Below the pieces are notes generated by a model that was not told where the DNA came from, did not search any database, and saw only the letters and a list, made by a program, of their open reading frames with translations. Below, one piece after another: positions 1 through 6,526 of a DNA stretch of 11,646 nucleotides; position 1 is the stretch's first letter; the number at the start of each line of letters is the position of its first letter. A program made the translations under genes and the position numbers. Source of the stretch: Oribacterium sp. (lineage in GTDB: Bacteria > Bacillota_A > Clostridia > Lachnospirales > Lachnospiraceae); the NCBI GenBank assembly GCA_017940955.1, contig JAGAXP010000307.1:1-11646 (forward strand), written 5' to 3'.

Positions 1-74
1 AACTTCAATTTTTTATTTATTTGGGCAAGATGCCTGTACCGATGGTCAGATAAAAAAATCACCTTGCAAGTATT

Positions 75-213
75 ATCCGTAAAACCAGTGGCTCCTTTAC
101 GGATAAATGAGATGAACTACAGCTTTTATCCGTAAAATCAGTGCCGCAGATACGGATAAATGAAATGAACTACAGCTTTTATCCGTAAAATCAGTGACGC
201 AGGTACAGATAAA
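75..213. repeat. 53-bp hairpin tandem repeat array, left part
   Basis: Three copies of a 53-bp unit begin with ATCCGTAAAA at 75, 128 and 181, exactly 53 bp apart. Each unit carries inverted arms, TTATCCGTA and TACGGATAA, around a 12-16 nt loop with CAGTG at its centre, followed by a linker ending GAACTACAGCTTTT. The first unit can form an 11-bp stem. The third copy has one arm base changed (ACAGATAAA) and is cut at 213 by the insertion sequence. The period is not a multiple of three, so the repeated peptides seen in translation are by-products rather than genes. The function is unknown. The units are near-identical throughout, which rules out a CRISPR array with unique spacers. Confidence 0.93.
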
Positions 214-249
214 TGCCCTGCTACAATAAAGTTGTAATATGCATGTATC
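214..249 (+). repeat. IS left terminal inverted repeat (IRL)
   Basis: This 36-bp end begins TGCCCTG and ends ATGTATC. It aligns without gaps to the reverse complement of 1413-1448, with perfect blocks TTGTAATA (positions 19-26 of the repeat) and ATGTATC (positions 30-36). TACAAT at 222-227 is a good -10 hexamer that would be used in the circularised element. Confidence 0.9.
222..227 (+). promoter_or_regulatory. -10 half of the IS circle-junction promoter
   Basis: TACAAT lies 8 nt inside the left end. In an IS3-type excised circle the right end abuts the left end through about 3 bp. The spacing from TTGACC (1437-1442) would then be 6 + 3 + 8 = 17 nt, the optimum for a sigma-70/SigA promoter, and it would drive orfA. 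The two halves are seen in the sequence. Use of a junction promoter is established for IS3-family circles such as IS911, and its activity here is inference. Confidence 0.7.
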
Positions 250-277
250 TTTTGTAGAATGATTTTGAAAGGATGTA

Positions 278-559
278 ATGCATATGTACAGTGAAGAATT
301 TTGGGAACATTTGATAAAGCTCCATATCGAAGAGGGACGCACATACAAAAGCATTGCTGAAGAATTTGGTGTCCATCCCGAGCAAGTCGGCCGCAGAGTC
401 AGGCTCTTCCGTGCATTGGCTGAGCGTGATGCAGCCAGATCCGAGACTCTGAGCAACATGGAAGAGATCAGACGTCTTCAGGAAGAACTTGCTGAAGTCA
501 AAAAAGAGAATGACTTCTTAAAAAAATTGGCGGCGTTCTATGCGAAAGAGACTCAGTAA
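278..559 (+). CDS. IS3-family transposase OrfA (helix-turn-helix)
   Basis: This 93-residue protein is the DNA-binding half of an IS3-type transposase. Residues about 20-45 (with TYKSIAEEFGVHPEQVGRRV) form a helix-turn-helix that should recognise the element ends. Residues about 61-83 have the heptad pattern of the leucine zipper used for OrfA/OrfAB multimerisation. The length is usual for the family (about 90-100 aa). An AAAGGA ribosome-binding site lies at 268-273. The ATG at 278 is only 4 nt downstream and a second in-frame ATG at 284 is 10 nt away, so the true start could be either. Near its 3' end the gene carries the slippery A7 run used for shifting into orfB. Confidence 0.93.
   Translation: MHMYSEEFWEHLIKLHIEEGRTYKSIAEEFGVHPEQVGRRVRLFRALAERDAARSETLSNMEEIRRLQEELAEVKKENDFLKKLAAFYAKETQ
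520..526 (+). other. Programmed -1 frameshift site A AAA AAA
   Basis: Seven consecutive A residues sit in the orfA frame as TTA AAA AAA TTG, the classic X XXY YYZ slippery pattern. A -1 slip enters the frame of orfB, which is open from 514 onward, just after a TGA at 511-513. It reads through 559 without a stop, giving an OrfAB fusion of about 370 residues. This is the standard way IS3-family elements make the active transposase. Confidence 0.82.
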
Positions 560-621
560 TCAAGTACAAATTCATTGACAAATATTCCAAACGTTTCGGA
601 GTCAACTGGCTTCTGAAACGA

Positions 622-1410
622 ATGGATATATATCCGAATGCGTACTACAATTATCGGAAGCACCGCAAGAACGCCAGTAAAAAAACTAAAGCTTCCACCC
701 TTAAACTGATCAGCAAGATATATCATGAAGCCGAAGGAAGACCGGGATATCGCATGATGAGAGATCTGTTAAGCAACAAGGGCGTTTGTTTGAGTGCTAA
801 TACCGTACGTAAGTATATGAATTGTGAGCTTGGGCTAAAGTCTGTGACCCGAAAGAAGAAGTACAGACATACAACAGGACCCGCTCCGTACGAGTTGTTC
901 GATAATCTGATCGATCAGGATTTCAGTGCAGAAAGCAGGAACACACGCTGGTGTGTTGACTTCACATACCTGTATTTTGGCAATCACCAGAGAAGATACA
1001 ACTGCACCATCATAGACCTCTATGATAGAAGAGTGGTTGCAAGCATGAACGGTAACAGAATAGATTCAAAGCTTGCAATAGATACTCTGACAAAGGCTAT
1101 CAGATCCTGCGGAGGCGAGACCGGAATGATTCTTCACAGCGACAGAGGCAGTCAGTTCACTTCGAAAGAATTCACGGAGTTTTGCAAGGATCTTGGTATT
1201 AGACAAAGCATGAGTAAGCCAGGATGTCCATACGACAATGCACCTATGGAACGGTATTTCAATACATTGAAAGCTGAACTGATCAGGCTTAAGAAGTTCA
1301 GCAATGAAAAAGAACTGACCATGGCTGTTGAAACATATGCCTACGGTTGGTACAACAATCTCAGGCCACATTCTCATAACGGAGGCCTGCCGCCAAACAA
1401 AGTGTCATAA
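622..1410 (+). CDS. IS3-family transposase OrfB (DDE integrase domain)
   Basis: This is the catalytic half of the transposase, which cuts and joins the element ends. Counting from the ATG at 622, the DDE triad is D113 (WCVDFTYLYF), D174 (HSDRGSQF) and E210 (NAPMERYFNTLKAE). The second and third acids are separated by 35 residues, as in the rve/integrase-core family. The upstream residues GRPGYRMMRDLL belong to the usual HTH_21-type region. The ATG at 622 has no clear ribosome-binding site. The same frame is open back to 514 and encodes family-typical sequence before the ATG (KYKFIDKYSKRFGVNWLLKR), so the natural product is most likely the frameshifted OrfAB fusion. The gene ends 2 bp before the right inverted repeat. 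I see no internal damage. Confidence 0.94.
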   Translation: MDIYPNAYYNYRKHRKNASKKTKASTLKLISKIYHEAEGRPGYRMMRDLLSNKGVCLSANTVRKYMNCELGLKSVTRKKKYRHTTGPAPYELFDNLIDQDFSAESRNTRWCVDFTYLYFGNHQRRYNCTIIDLYDRRVVASMNGNRIDSKLAIDTLTKAIRSCGGETGMILHSDRGSQFTSKEFTEFCKDLGIRQSMSKPGCPYDNAPMERYFNTLKAELIRLKKFSNEKELTMAVETYAYGWYNNLRPHSHNGGLPPNKVS

Positions 1411-1412
1411 AT

Positions 1413-1448
1413 GATACATAGGTATTACAATTTTTCTTGACCAGAACA
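1413..1448 (-). repeat. IS right terminal inverted repeat (IRR)
   Basis: This 36-bp end is the imperfect inverted partner of 214-249 and finishes with CA at 1447-1448. It starts 3 bp after the orfB stop codon. TTGACC at 1437-1442, on the plus strand and pointing outward, is a -35 hexamer with no convincing -10 at the present insertion site. Confidence 0.9.
1437..1442 (+). promoter_or_regulatory. -35 half of the IS circle-junction promoter
   Basis: TTGACC in the right inverted repeat faces outward. At the present site the hexamer 17 nt downstream is ACTACA, a poor -10, so strong read-out into the repeat array is not expected. After circle formation it pairs with TACAAT of the left end. Confidence 0.65.
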
Positions 1449-1702
1449 AAATGAGGTGAACTACAGTTTTTATCCGTAAAACCAGTGGCTCAGGTACGGA
1501 TAAATAAGATGAACTACAGCTTTTATCCGTAAAATCAGTGCCGCAGATACGGATAAATGAGATGAACTACAGCTTTTATCCGTAAAACCGGCGGCTCAGG
1601 TACGGATAAATGAGATGGACTACAGTTTTTATCCGTAAAATCAGTGACGCGGGAACGGATAAATGAAGTGACCCGCAGTTTTTATCCGTAAAACCGGTGG
1701 CT
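1449..1702. repeat. 53-bp hairpin tandem repeat array, right part
   Basis: The first 23 bp complete the unit broken by the insertion sequence. Further units begin with ATCCGTAAAA at 1472, 1525, 1578, 1631 and 1684, again exactly 53 bp apart. The last copy decays after about 1702. Across the whole array (eight units) the loop alternates between a CCAGTGGCTC-like type and a TCAGTGCCGC/ACGC-like type: C, T, T, C, T, C, T, C. This suggests 106-bp higher-order duplication. Each unit keeps the ATCCGT/ACGGAT arms apart from the damaged third and last copies. Confidence 0.92.
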
Positions 1703-1773
1703 AATGTAAATATAAAAAGCACATTTGCAAGATCCCGTTGTACATGTTCTGCAAATGTACTTTGTCTACAGTC

Positions 1774-1799
1774 TGGTACGATCCATATGGATCGTTCCA
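1774..1799. repeat. 26-bp near-perfect palindrome
   Basis: The 18-bp core ACGATCCATATGGATCGT (1778-1795) is a perfect palindrome. It extends by three more pairs on each side after one mismatched pair (1777/1796). It could be a dimeric-protein operator or a cruciform; nothing nearby identifies a partner. Confidence 0.75.
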
Positions 1800-1824
1800 T
1801 CTGTAAAACTGATAATGATATTAT

Positions 1825-1923
1825 CTATCTGTTTTGCCATTCATCCAGGCAGGCATTGATCTCGCCGGTGGGAATCAGCACTCCATAGTTCAGCGTCTTA
1901 TTGTCGAGCTTATATACACTTCT
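1825..1923 (-). pseudogene. Tail of an unrecognised gene (about 32 codons)
   Basis: On the minus strand an open stretch reads VYKLDNKTLNYGVLIPTG and continues EINACLDEWQNR before a TAG at 1825-1827. It is closed upstream by an in-frame TAA and has no start codon. The composition looks like real protein, so I take it as the 3' remnant of a gene, but I do not recognise the family. It could be chance. Confidence 0.3.
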
Positions 1924-1983
1924 TTACACGAGTGCCCTAAAATGTGCGATTTTTGGTGACTTGCAGTCATTTACAGCCGCTTT

Positions 1984-2005
1984 GGTGTACTTGTGGTGTA
2001 CTTGT
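1984..2005. repeat. Perfect 11-bp tandem duplication
   Basis: GGTGTACTTGT occurs twice head to tail (1984-1994, 1995-2005). A partial third copy, GGTGTACTT, starts at 2073 and overlaps the stop codon of the left metG remnant. Clusters of GTGTAC-like motifs could be protein-binding sites, but no partner is evident. Confidence 0.6.
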
Positions 2006-2041
2006 GTAAATTTTTGCAAAAAACCAACAATGAAGTACATC

Positions 2042-2060
2042 CCGTTTTTTGTAAAAACGG
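2042..2060. terminator. Hairpin beyond the left metG tail
   Basis: CCGTTTTT (2042-2049) and AAAAACGG (2053-2060) make an 8-bp stem with a 3-nt loop. Transcripts of the ABC operon reading through the metG tail would meet it about 20 nt after the TAA. The T-rich tract lies inside the stem rather than after it, so it is a weak terminator candidate. Confidence 0.3.
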
Positions 2061-2079
2061 TACATTGCAATTGGTGTAC

Positions 2080-2223
2080 TTAATACACCTTAGCTCCTGC
2101 GGGAATGTTGTCATCCAGGAGGATGAAGTTCAGTGCTTCTTCTCCCTCGTAGTTGTAGAGCATTGAGAGGAGCATTCCGTTGGATTCGATCCCCATCATC
2201 TTTCCGGGAGGCAGATATTTCAT
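2080..2223 (-). pseudogene. metG: Left metG 3'-end remnant (47 codons, ATGA-coupled)
   Basis: The frame ends LPPGKMMGIESNGMLL...NFILLDDNIPAGAKVY then TAA. This is the end of the C-terminal tRNA-binding (EMAPII/ARC1-like) domain of bacterial methionyl-tRNA synthetase. Homology with the other copy (8005-8141) covers 137 bp with 11 differences by eye, only two of which change residues. It stops abruptly at about 2216 and, on the other side, at the stop codon. The fused sequence creates an ATG at 2223-2221 overlapping the ABC ATPase TGA as ATGA, so a 47-residue peptide could be made by translational coupling. It lacks the catalytic core and most of the domain. It is either inert debris or a small chimeric ORF. 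Confidence 0.82.
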
Positions 2224-3998
2224 ACTGCATGGCACGCTGCCATATGGTTTCCTTTGATAAGACGAAGCTCCGGAGCTTCTTTCATGCAGCGTTCAGTGCA
2301 CATAGGGCATCTTGGAGCAAACTTGCAGCCCCGTACATCAGCGCGGGATTCTTCTGTGTTCTTTTCAAGGATCTCTCTTCTGCGGTTTCTGTCTTCATAT
2401 ACATCAAATACTGCATCCAGGAGGACTCTGGTGTATGGATGAACGGCATCATTTACAAGAGACCTGCTATCCAGAACCTCCACTATGTTTCCAAGATACA
2501 TTACAAGGATCCTTTGACTCACTCTCTGAACAAGAGCGAGGTCATGCCCTATAAAAAGATACGACAGATTCCACTGTTTCTGGAGATCCATGAGCATTTC
2601 AGCCACCTGATTCTGTATGGATACATCCAGTGCGCTGGTGGCCTCATCGCAAACGATAAGTTCCGGCTGCATGAGGACTGCCCTAGCTATAACCACTCTC
2701 TGAAGCTGCCCTCCTGAAAGCTCATGGGGATGTCTCTTCAGAAAGTCCATAGGAAGCCCTACTGCATCCATGTATGAAGAGATGCGTTTCTCAGCCTCAG
2801 TCCTTGAAAGCTTCTCATAGTTCCTAAGAGGCTCATAAAGATAGTCCCCTATGGTCATCCTCGGGCTGAAGGAAGATATGGGATTCTGAAAAATCATCTG
2901 CACATTTCTTCTGTAGTCTCTCTGGTTCTTCCCCTTAAGTTTTCCATATTCCATCCCCCCAAGGATCACATGTCCGTCAGATGGGAGTGTAGAGCCGATG
3001 ACCATGCGCGCAATGGTACTCTTGCCGCAGCCGCTTTCTCCTACTACTCCAAGACACTCTCCGGAAAAAAGTTTGAAGTTTACATTGTCAACGGCAGTTA
3101 CAGCCTTCTTTTTATTTCCTTCGAACACCTTCTTGAGGCCTGACACATCCAATAGGGCAGCTCCGGTCTCTGGTCCATTCTCAATATCAGCGTCCTGACA
3201 TTCCACTTCTGAATCTTCTGATATGAGCTTAGGAACTGCATCCAGAAGCATTCTGGTATACTCGCTTGAAGGGTTGTTTATTACCTGATCCCTTGTACCG
3301 TATTCCACCAACTGACCCAGCTTCATTACAGCTATCGAATCCGATATGTATGAGGCCACTCCCATATTGTGAGTTACAAGAATGATGGCTGTACCGTATT
3401 TTTCGGCAAGCTTCTGAAGCTCGAACACCACCTGAGCCTGTACTGTCACATCCAAGGCGCTTGTCGGTTCATCTGCCAGAAGGAGCTTAGGACCCATAGA
3501 CATAGCCATTGCGATAGCTGCTCTCTGCTTCATCCCGCCTGAAAGCTCAAATGGATAGCTCTTCAGGACTCTCTCCGGATCATGCAGGTTCATCCTGCCC
3601 AGCCAGTCCTTTGCAATCTCCCATGATTCTTCCCTTGAAACATCTTTATGTGTAAGGATATACTCTATGAACTGGCTTTCGACGGTTTTTACGGGATCCA
3701 TGGCAAGACCGGCATCCTGAAAGATCATGGCGATCTTTTCACCACGAACCTTTTGCATCTGCTTCTCAGGCAGAGATATGAGGTTCTCTCCTTCGAAAAG
3801 TATCTCCCCTTCTGTGATCTCCCCGTTTCCCGAAAGCAGACCCAGTATGCCTCTTATCAGCGTAGACTTGCCGCTTCCGCTTTCTCCTACTACTGACAGG
3901 ATTTCTCCGGGTGCCATAGAGAGACTCACGTCTGATACCGCATTTTCTCTACCATCATAGCTTATTGAAAGATGTTTTACTTCTATCAGATTGTTCAT
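2220..3998 (-). CDS. Fused double ABC ATPase of a peptide/nickel-type importer
   Basis: This 592-residue protein joins the two ATPases that are separate (DppD/DppF or NikD/NikE) in many operons, and would energise the two permeases at the inner face of the membrane. First domain: Walker A GESGSGKST (38-46), Q-loop Q94, signature LSGGM (152-156), Walker B LLLADEP (172-178), H210. A linker at about 255-282 is followed by the second domain: Walker A GESGCGKST (320-328), Q371, LSGGQ (427-431), Walker B with DE at 451-452, H485. All key residues are present. The C-terminal segment has cysteines (558, 564, 567, 571, 589) in the GCxFxPRCP...C...ACH pattern usual for this ATPase class. AAGGA lies 5 nt before the ATG. 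It is the last gene of the operon, 76 bp after the lipoprotein gene, and its stop overlaps the metG remnant. Confidence 0.95.
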   Translation of the reverse strand: MNNLIEVKHLSISYDGRENAVSDVSLSMAPGEILSVVGESGSGKSTLIRGILGLLSGNGEITEGEILFEGENLISLPEKQMQKVRGEKIAMIFQDAGLAMDPVKTVESQFIEYILTHKDVSREESWEIAKDWLGRMNLHDPERVLKSYPFELSGGMKQRAAIAMAMSMGPKLLLADEPTSALDVTVQAQVVFELQKLAEKYGTAIILVTHNMGVASYISDSIAVMKLGQLVEYGTRDQVINNPSSEYTRMLLDAVPKLISEDSEVECQDADIENGPETGAALLDVSGLKKVFEGNKKKAVTAVDNVNFKLFSGECLGVVGESGCGKSTIARMVIGSTLPSDGHVILGGMEYGKLKGKNQRDYRRNVQMIFQNPISSFSPRMTIGDYLYEPLRNYEKLSRTEAEKRISSYMDAVGLPMDFLKRHPHELSGGQLQRVVIARAVLMQPELIVCDEATSALDVSIQNQVAEMLMDLQKQWNLSYLFIGHDLALVQRVSQRILVMYLGNIVEVLDSRSLVNDAVHPYTRVLLDAVFDVYEDRNRRREILEKNTEESRADVRGCKFAPRCPMCTERCMKEAPELRLIKGNHMAACHAV

Positions 3999-4022
3999 GG
4001 CGATCCTTATGATTCTTTAAAG

Positions 4023-4047
4023 TCCGGGCAGAGAGTATCTGCCCGGA
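4023..4047 (-). promoter_or_regulatory. Intercistronic stem-loop between lipoprotein and ATPase genes
   Basis: TCCGGGCAG and CTGCCCGGA form a 9-bp GC-rich stem with a 7-nt loop in the only sizeable gap of the operon. There is no T-run after it, so it is probably not a full terminator. Such hairpins after binding-protein genes commonly stabilise the upstream mRNA or thin out downstream transcription, giving more binding protein than ATPase; that role is inference. Confidence 0.6.
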
Positions 4048-4074
4048 TGTGATCTCCTTTAGAGAAAAGTTGTT

Positions 4075-5637
4075 TTACTCTGCATATGTTGTATCATATG
4101 TGAGCATGTAGTAGTCGATGGGGAATGTGTGCATGTTCTTAATAGTGCTTCTGCATACATTGATATTGGTAACGTCCACAAGGAAGCAGCCGAAGCCGTG
4201 ATCTATGATGATCTGGCTGGCATCCCTGGCGATGTTCATTCTTTCGTTTACATCGAATGTGGTTGACATGGAGTCGACGAGAGCATCGAGGTCAGAATTG
4301 GAATATCCTGCATAGTTGTCGGTAGCTCCAGTCTTGAACACCTGATCAAGGAACCACTGGGGGTCACCTGTAGAAAGTGTCTGCCAGTTGGCGAATGTCA
4401 TGTCGAATTCTCCATTGGCCTGAAGGTCGGATACGTTTTCTGCCTGCTTGATCTCGAACTTAATACCGCATTCTCCTACCTGCTTCTGAACAAGCTCTGC
4501 GATAGTAGTGCTGCTCACTGTGGTATTGGATCCGGATGCCATGGTGATGGTCACCGTGAGAGGCTCTCCATCCTTATCAACATATCCGTCGCCGTCTGTA
4601 TCTTCATATCCGGCTGCCTTGAGATATTCAGCACACTTGGCAGGATCATATGTGGTGCAGTTAAGTTCCTTATAGAAAGGAGCTGCAGGAGGGAAAGGAC
4701 TTCCTAAACCGTTCACTCCTCCTCCGAGAACCTGTGCGATAGCGTCGTAGTTAACGGCAGAGTTGAATGCAAGTCTGATATTCTCGTCAGCGAAGGGGCC
4801 GGACTGGTTGTTCATGAAAAGGAACTGTACACGGCTTCCGTCGGAGATCTGCACTTCGTATTTGTCGCTATCCTCGAAGAACTGAAGATCAGTTGCTGCC
4901 ACACGCTGGATCATATCGTAGTCTGTTCCCTGAAGTCCCATGGATCTGCTGTTGTCATCATCTACATTATATACAGTGATGCTGTCAAATCCGGGAGTGC
5001 CTGCCCAGTAGTCCTTGTAAGCTACAGCTTCGAAGGATACACCGGGCTCATGAGAAGTAACCATATAAGGGCCTGTGCAAACAGGGGTGTCACCGAATGT
5101 AGATGTGTCAGCTGTAGTATCCACGATAATGAAAAGAGGCTCGGTGAGGTTAGCGAGGAATGCGCCATAAGGCTCCTCTGTAACGAATACTACATACTCT
5201 CCATCTGCCTCTACGCTCTTGAGCTTGAGGTTTGTCTGTCCTCTTTCGTTTACATCAAGAGAACGCTGGATAGAGGATACTACTGCCTCGGGTGTCACGG
5301 GGTTTCCGTTCTGGAATGTGACATTTGGACGGATGTGGAACTTCCATGTGGTATCGTCCACAGCTTCCCAGCTGTCCGCAAGCTGGCCTACGAATTCGAG
5401 ATCTTCTGTAACGGTTACAAGAGTCTCTCCTACAGCAGCTCTTGTGAGAGTCCAGCCGTTCCATCCGTTACCGGGATCGAGATCGTCTCCAAACCAGTAA
5501 AGAGCCATGTTCAGATGGTTTTCACCGCCTTCGCCGTTATCTGAAGGATCCGTAGAGCCTGTTCCTCCGCACCCTGTAAGTGCCAGCGCTGCCACCATAG
5601 CGAATGCCACAAGCAGTACTAAAAGCTTTTTCTTCAT
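4075..5637 (-). CDS. Extracellular solute-binding lipoprotein, family 5 (SBP_bac_5)
   Basis: This 520-residue substrate-binding lipoprotein belongs to the importer. The N-terminus is a lipoprotein signal: KKK, a hydrophobic stretch, then LTGC with the lipidated cysteine at 23, followed by a Gly/Ser/Asp-rich tether. Family 5 (DppA/OppA/NikA) features include ETLVTVTEDLEFVGQLADSW (71-90), a TWKFHIRPNVTFQNG stretch (97-111), TGPYMV (188-193) and a DTDGDGYVDKDGEP acidic loop (346-359) resembling a calcium-binding loop. Family members bind peptides, nickel, haem or metal chelates, and the sequence alone does not tell which. It lies between the permeases and the ATPase with a 1-nt gap to the upstream gene; the ribosome-binding site AAGGAAGG is inside the end of that gene. 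The cobalamin riboswitch upstream suggests a cobalt- or corrinoid-related ligand. Confidence 0.93.
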   Translation of the reverse strand: MKKKLLVLLVAFAMVAALALTGCGGTGSTDPSDNGEGGENHLNMALYWFGDDLDPGNGWNGWTLTRAAVGETLVTVTEDLEFVGQLADSWEAVDDTTWKFHIRPNVTFQNGNPVTPEAVVSSIQRSLDVNERGQTNLKLKSVEADGEYVVFVTEEPYGAFLANLTEPLFIIVDTTADTSTFGDTPVCTGPYMVTSHEPGVSFEAVAYKDYWAGTPGFDSITVYNVDDDNSRSMGLQGTDYDMIQRVAATDLQFFEDSDKYEVQISDGSRVQFLFMNNQSGPFADENIRLAFNSAVNYDAIAQVLGGGVNGLGSPFPPAAPFYKELNCTTYDPAKCAEYLKAAGYEDTDGDGYVDKDGEPLTVTITMASGSNTTVSSTTIAELVQKQVGECGIKFEIKQAENVSDLQANGEFDMTFANWQTLSTGDPQWFLDQVFKTGATDNYAGYSNSDLDALVDSMSTTFDVNERMNIARDASQIIIDHGFGCFLVDVTNINVCRSTIKNMHTFPIDYYMLTYDTTYAE

Positions 5638-5638
5638 A

Positions 5639-6523
5639 CTAAATATTACCTTCCTTTCTTTTTTGACGGCGGAAATTCATACCGCTTCGCCTGTTTATAA
5701 CCTGACCTCTTGGATCCATGATGTCACGGAGGACATCTCCCATGAGGTTAAAAATTATCACACATATAAGTATCACGAGACCTGGGAATATCAGCATCCA
5801 CGGGGCTGACTGCATGAACTTTTTCCCTTCGCTCAGCATATATCCCCACTCCGGAGTGGGCGGCTGGGAACCGAGCCCCAGAAGTGATAGGCTGGCCAGC
5901 GTCAGGAGATTGTTTCCTATATCCTGTGTGATCAGCACTATGAGATAAGGCAGGACATTGGGAAGTATGTATCTGAACATTATGCCGGCTCTCCCCGTGC
6001 CTCCCAGTCTGGCCTGCTCGATATAGTCATTGTTTTTAATGGATATCACCATGGAACGGCTGACCCTCGCGTATGTGGTCCAGCTGATAGCAGTCATGGC
6101 GATGATAAGGTTTCTTGTTCCTGTACCTAGTACACTTACGAGAGCTATGACAAATACGATATTCGGAAAGGCCATCATCATATCCGTGAAGCGCATGAGT
6201 ATAGCATCCACTGCTTTTCCAAAATATCCGGAAATAATGCCTATGAGAGTCCCTACAGATGCCATCAGAGCTGTGACAGCAAGCGCTATGACGAGGGAAC
6301 TCTTGCCTCCGTAAAGAACTCTCGAGAGAAGACACCTGCCTATCTGGTCCGTTCCAAAAGGATATTCAGCACATGGTGCTGCCAGCACTGCGTCGTAGTT
6401 CTGCTCTATGGGGTCGTGTGGCGCAAGCCTTCCTGCGAATACAGTAGCAAGCACGAATGCAGCAGCAAGAAGTGATATCATAATGAATCTCTTGTCACGA
6501 AGGGCGAGTTTGACATAATACAT
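5639..6523 (-). CDS. ABC importer permease, DppC/NikC type
   Basis: This 294-residue inner-membrane permease is the second of a heterodimer. An N-terminal helix (about 14-32) is followed by the periplasmic segment with APHDP and YPFGTDQIGR (54-63), typical of DppC/OppC/NikC. Further helices lie at about 76-100, 118-148, 190-215 and 242-265. The cytoplasmic EAA-type coupling loop, DYIEQARLGGTGRAGIMFRY (166-185), contacts the ATPase. PPTPEWGYML (221-230) is another family signature. Length matches the family (about 280-310). Only 3 nt separate it from the upstream permease, whose last codons contain its GGGAGG ribosome-binding site, so translation is probably coupled. Confidence 0.94.
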   Translation of the reverse strand: MYYVKLALRDKRFIMISLLAAAFVLATVFAGRLAPHDPIEQNYDAVLAAPCAEYPFGTDQIGRCLLSRVLYGGKSSLVIALAVTALMASVGTLIGIISGYFGKAVDAILMRFTDMMMAFPNIVFVIALVSVLGTGTRNLIIAMTAISWTTYARVSRSMVISIKNNDYIEQARLGGTGRAGIMFRYILPNVLPYLIVLITQDIGNNLLTLASLSLLGLGSQPPTPEWGYMLSEGKKFMQSAPWMLIFPGLVILICVIIFNLMGDVLRDIMDPRGQVINRRSGMNFRRQKRKEGNI

Positions 6524-6526
6524 AAT

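Larger units (their letters stand above)
214..1448 (+). mobile_element. IS3-family insertion sequence, apparently complete (1235 bp)
   Basis: The element starts TG at 214 and ends CA at 1448, with imperfect 36-bp terminal inverted repeats. It contains orfA and orfB in frames related by -1 and is flanked by AAA on both sides (211-213 and 1449-1451), a 3-bp target duplication typical of the IS3 family. The boundaries are independently confirmed: deleting 1235 bp plus one AAA puts the flanking 53-bp repeats back in exact register (181 to 234). Both ORFs are open and the DDE triad is present, so it looks functional. I cannot assign the IS3 subgroup from sequence reading alone. Confidence 0.95.
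1703..2079. other. Non-coding region with palindromes and short repeats
   Basis: No complete gene is visible in these 377 bp. It holds a 9-bp inverted pair (ACATTTGCA 1721-1729, TGCAAATGT 1750-1758), a 26-bp near-perfect palindrome at 1774-1799, a short gene tail on the minus strand (1825-1923), a perfect 11-bp tandem duplication (1984-2005), and an 8-bp-stem hairpin at 2042-2060. The reading frames that cross it lack ribosome-binding sites and family resemblance. Confidence 0.6.

Noticed and set aside
97..459. Minus-strand frame with repeated ILRIKAVVHLIYP-like peptides
   Set aside because: It is the translation of the 53-bp hairpin repeats and then of orfA in the opposite direction. The period shifts frame each unit, and there is no ribosome-binding site. 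The similar frame at 1576-1800 is rejected for the same reason.
1437..1477. Outward promoter from the IS right end into the repeat array
   Set aside because: The -35 TTGACC is good, but the hexamer at 17 nt is ACTACA, too far from a -10 consensus.
75..1702. CRISPR array
   Set aside because: The entire 53-bp unit is conserved with no unique spacers, and no cas genes are present.
2133..2717. Plus-strand frame of 194 codons
   Set aside because: It lies opposite the ABC ATPase, whose motifs are complete. The translation resembles no family and has no ribosome-binding site.
5050..5544. Plus-strand frame of 164 codons
   Set aside because: It is a shadow of the solute-binding lipoprotein gene.
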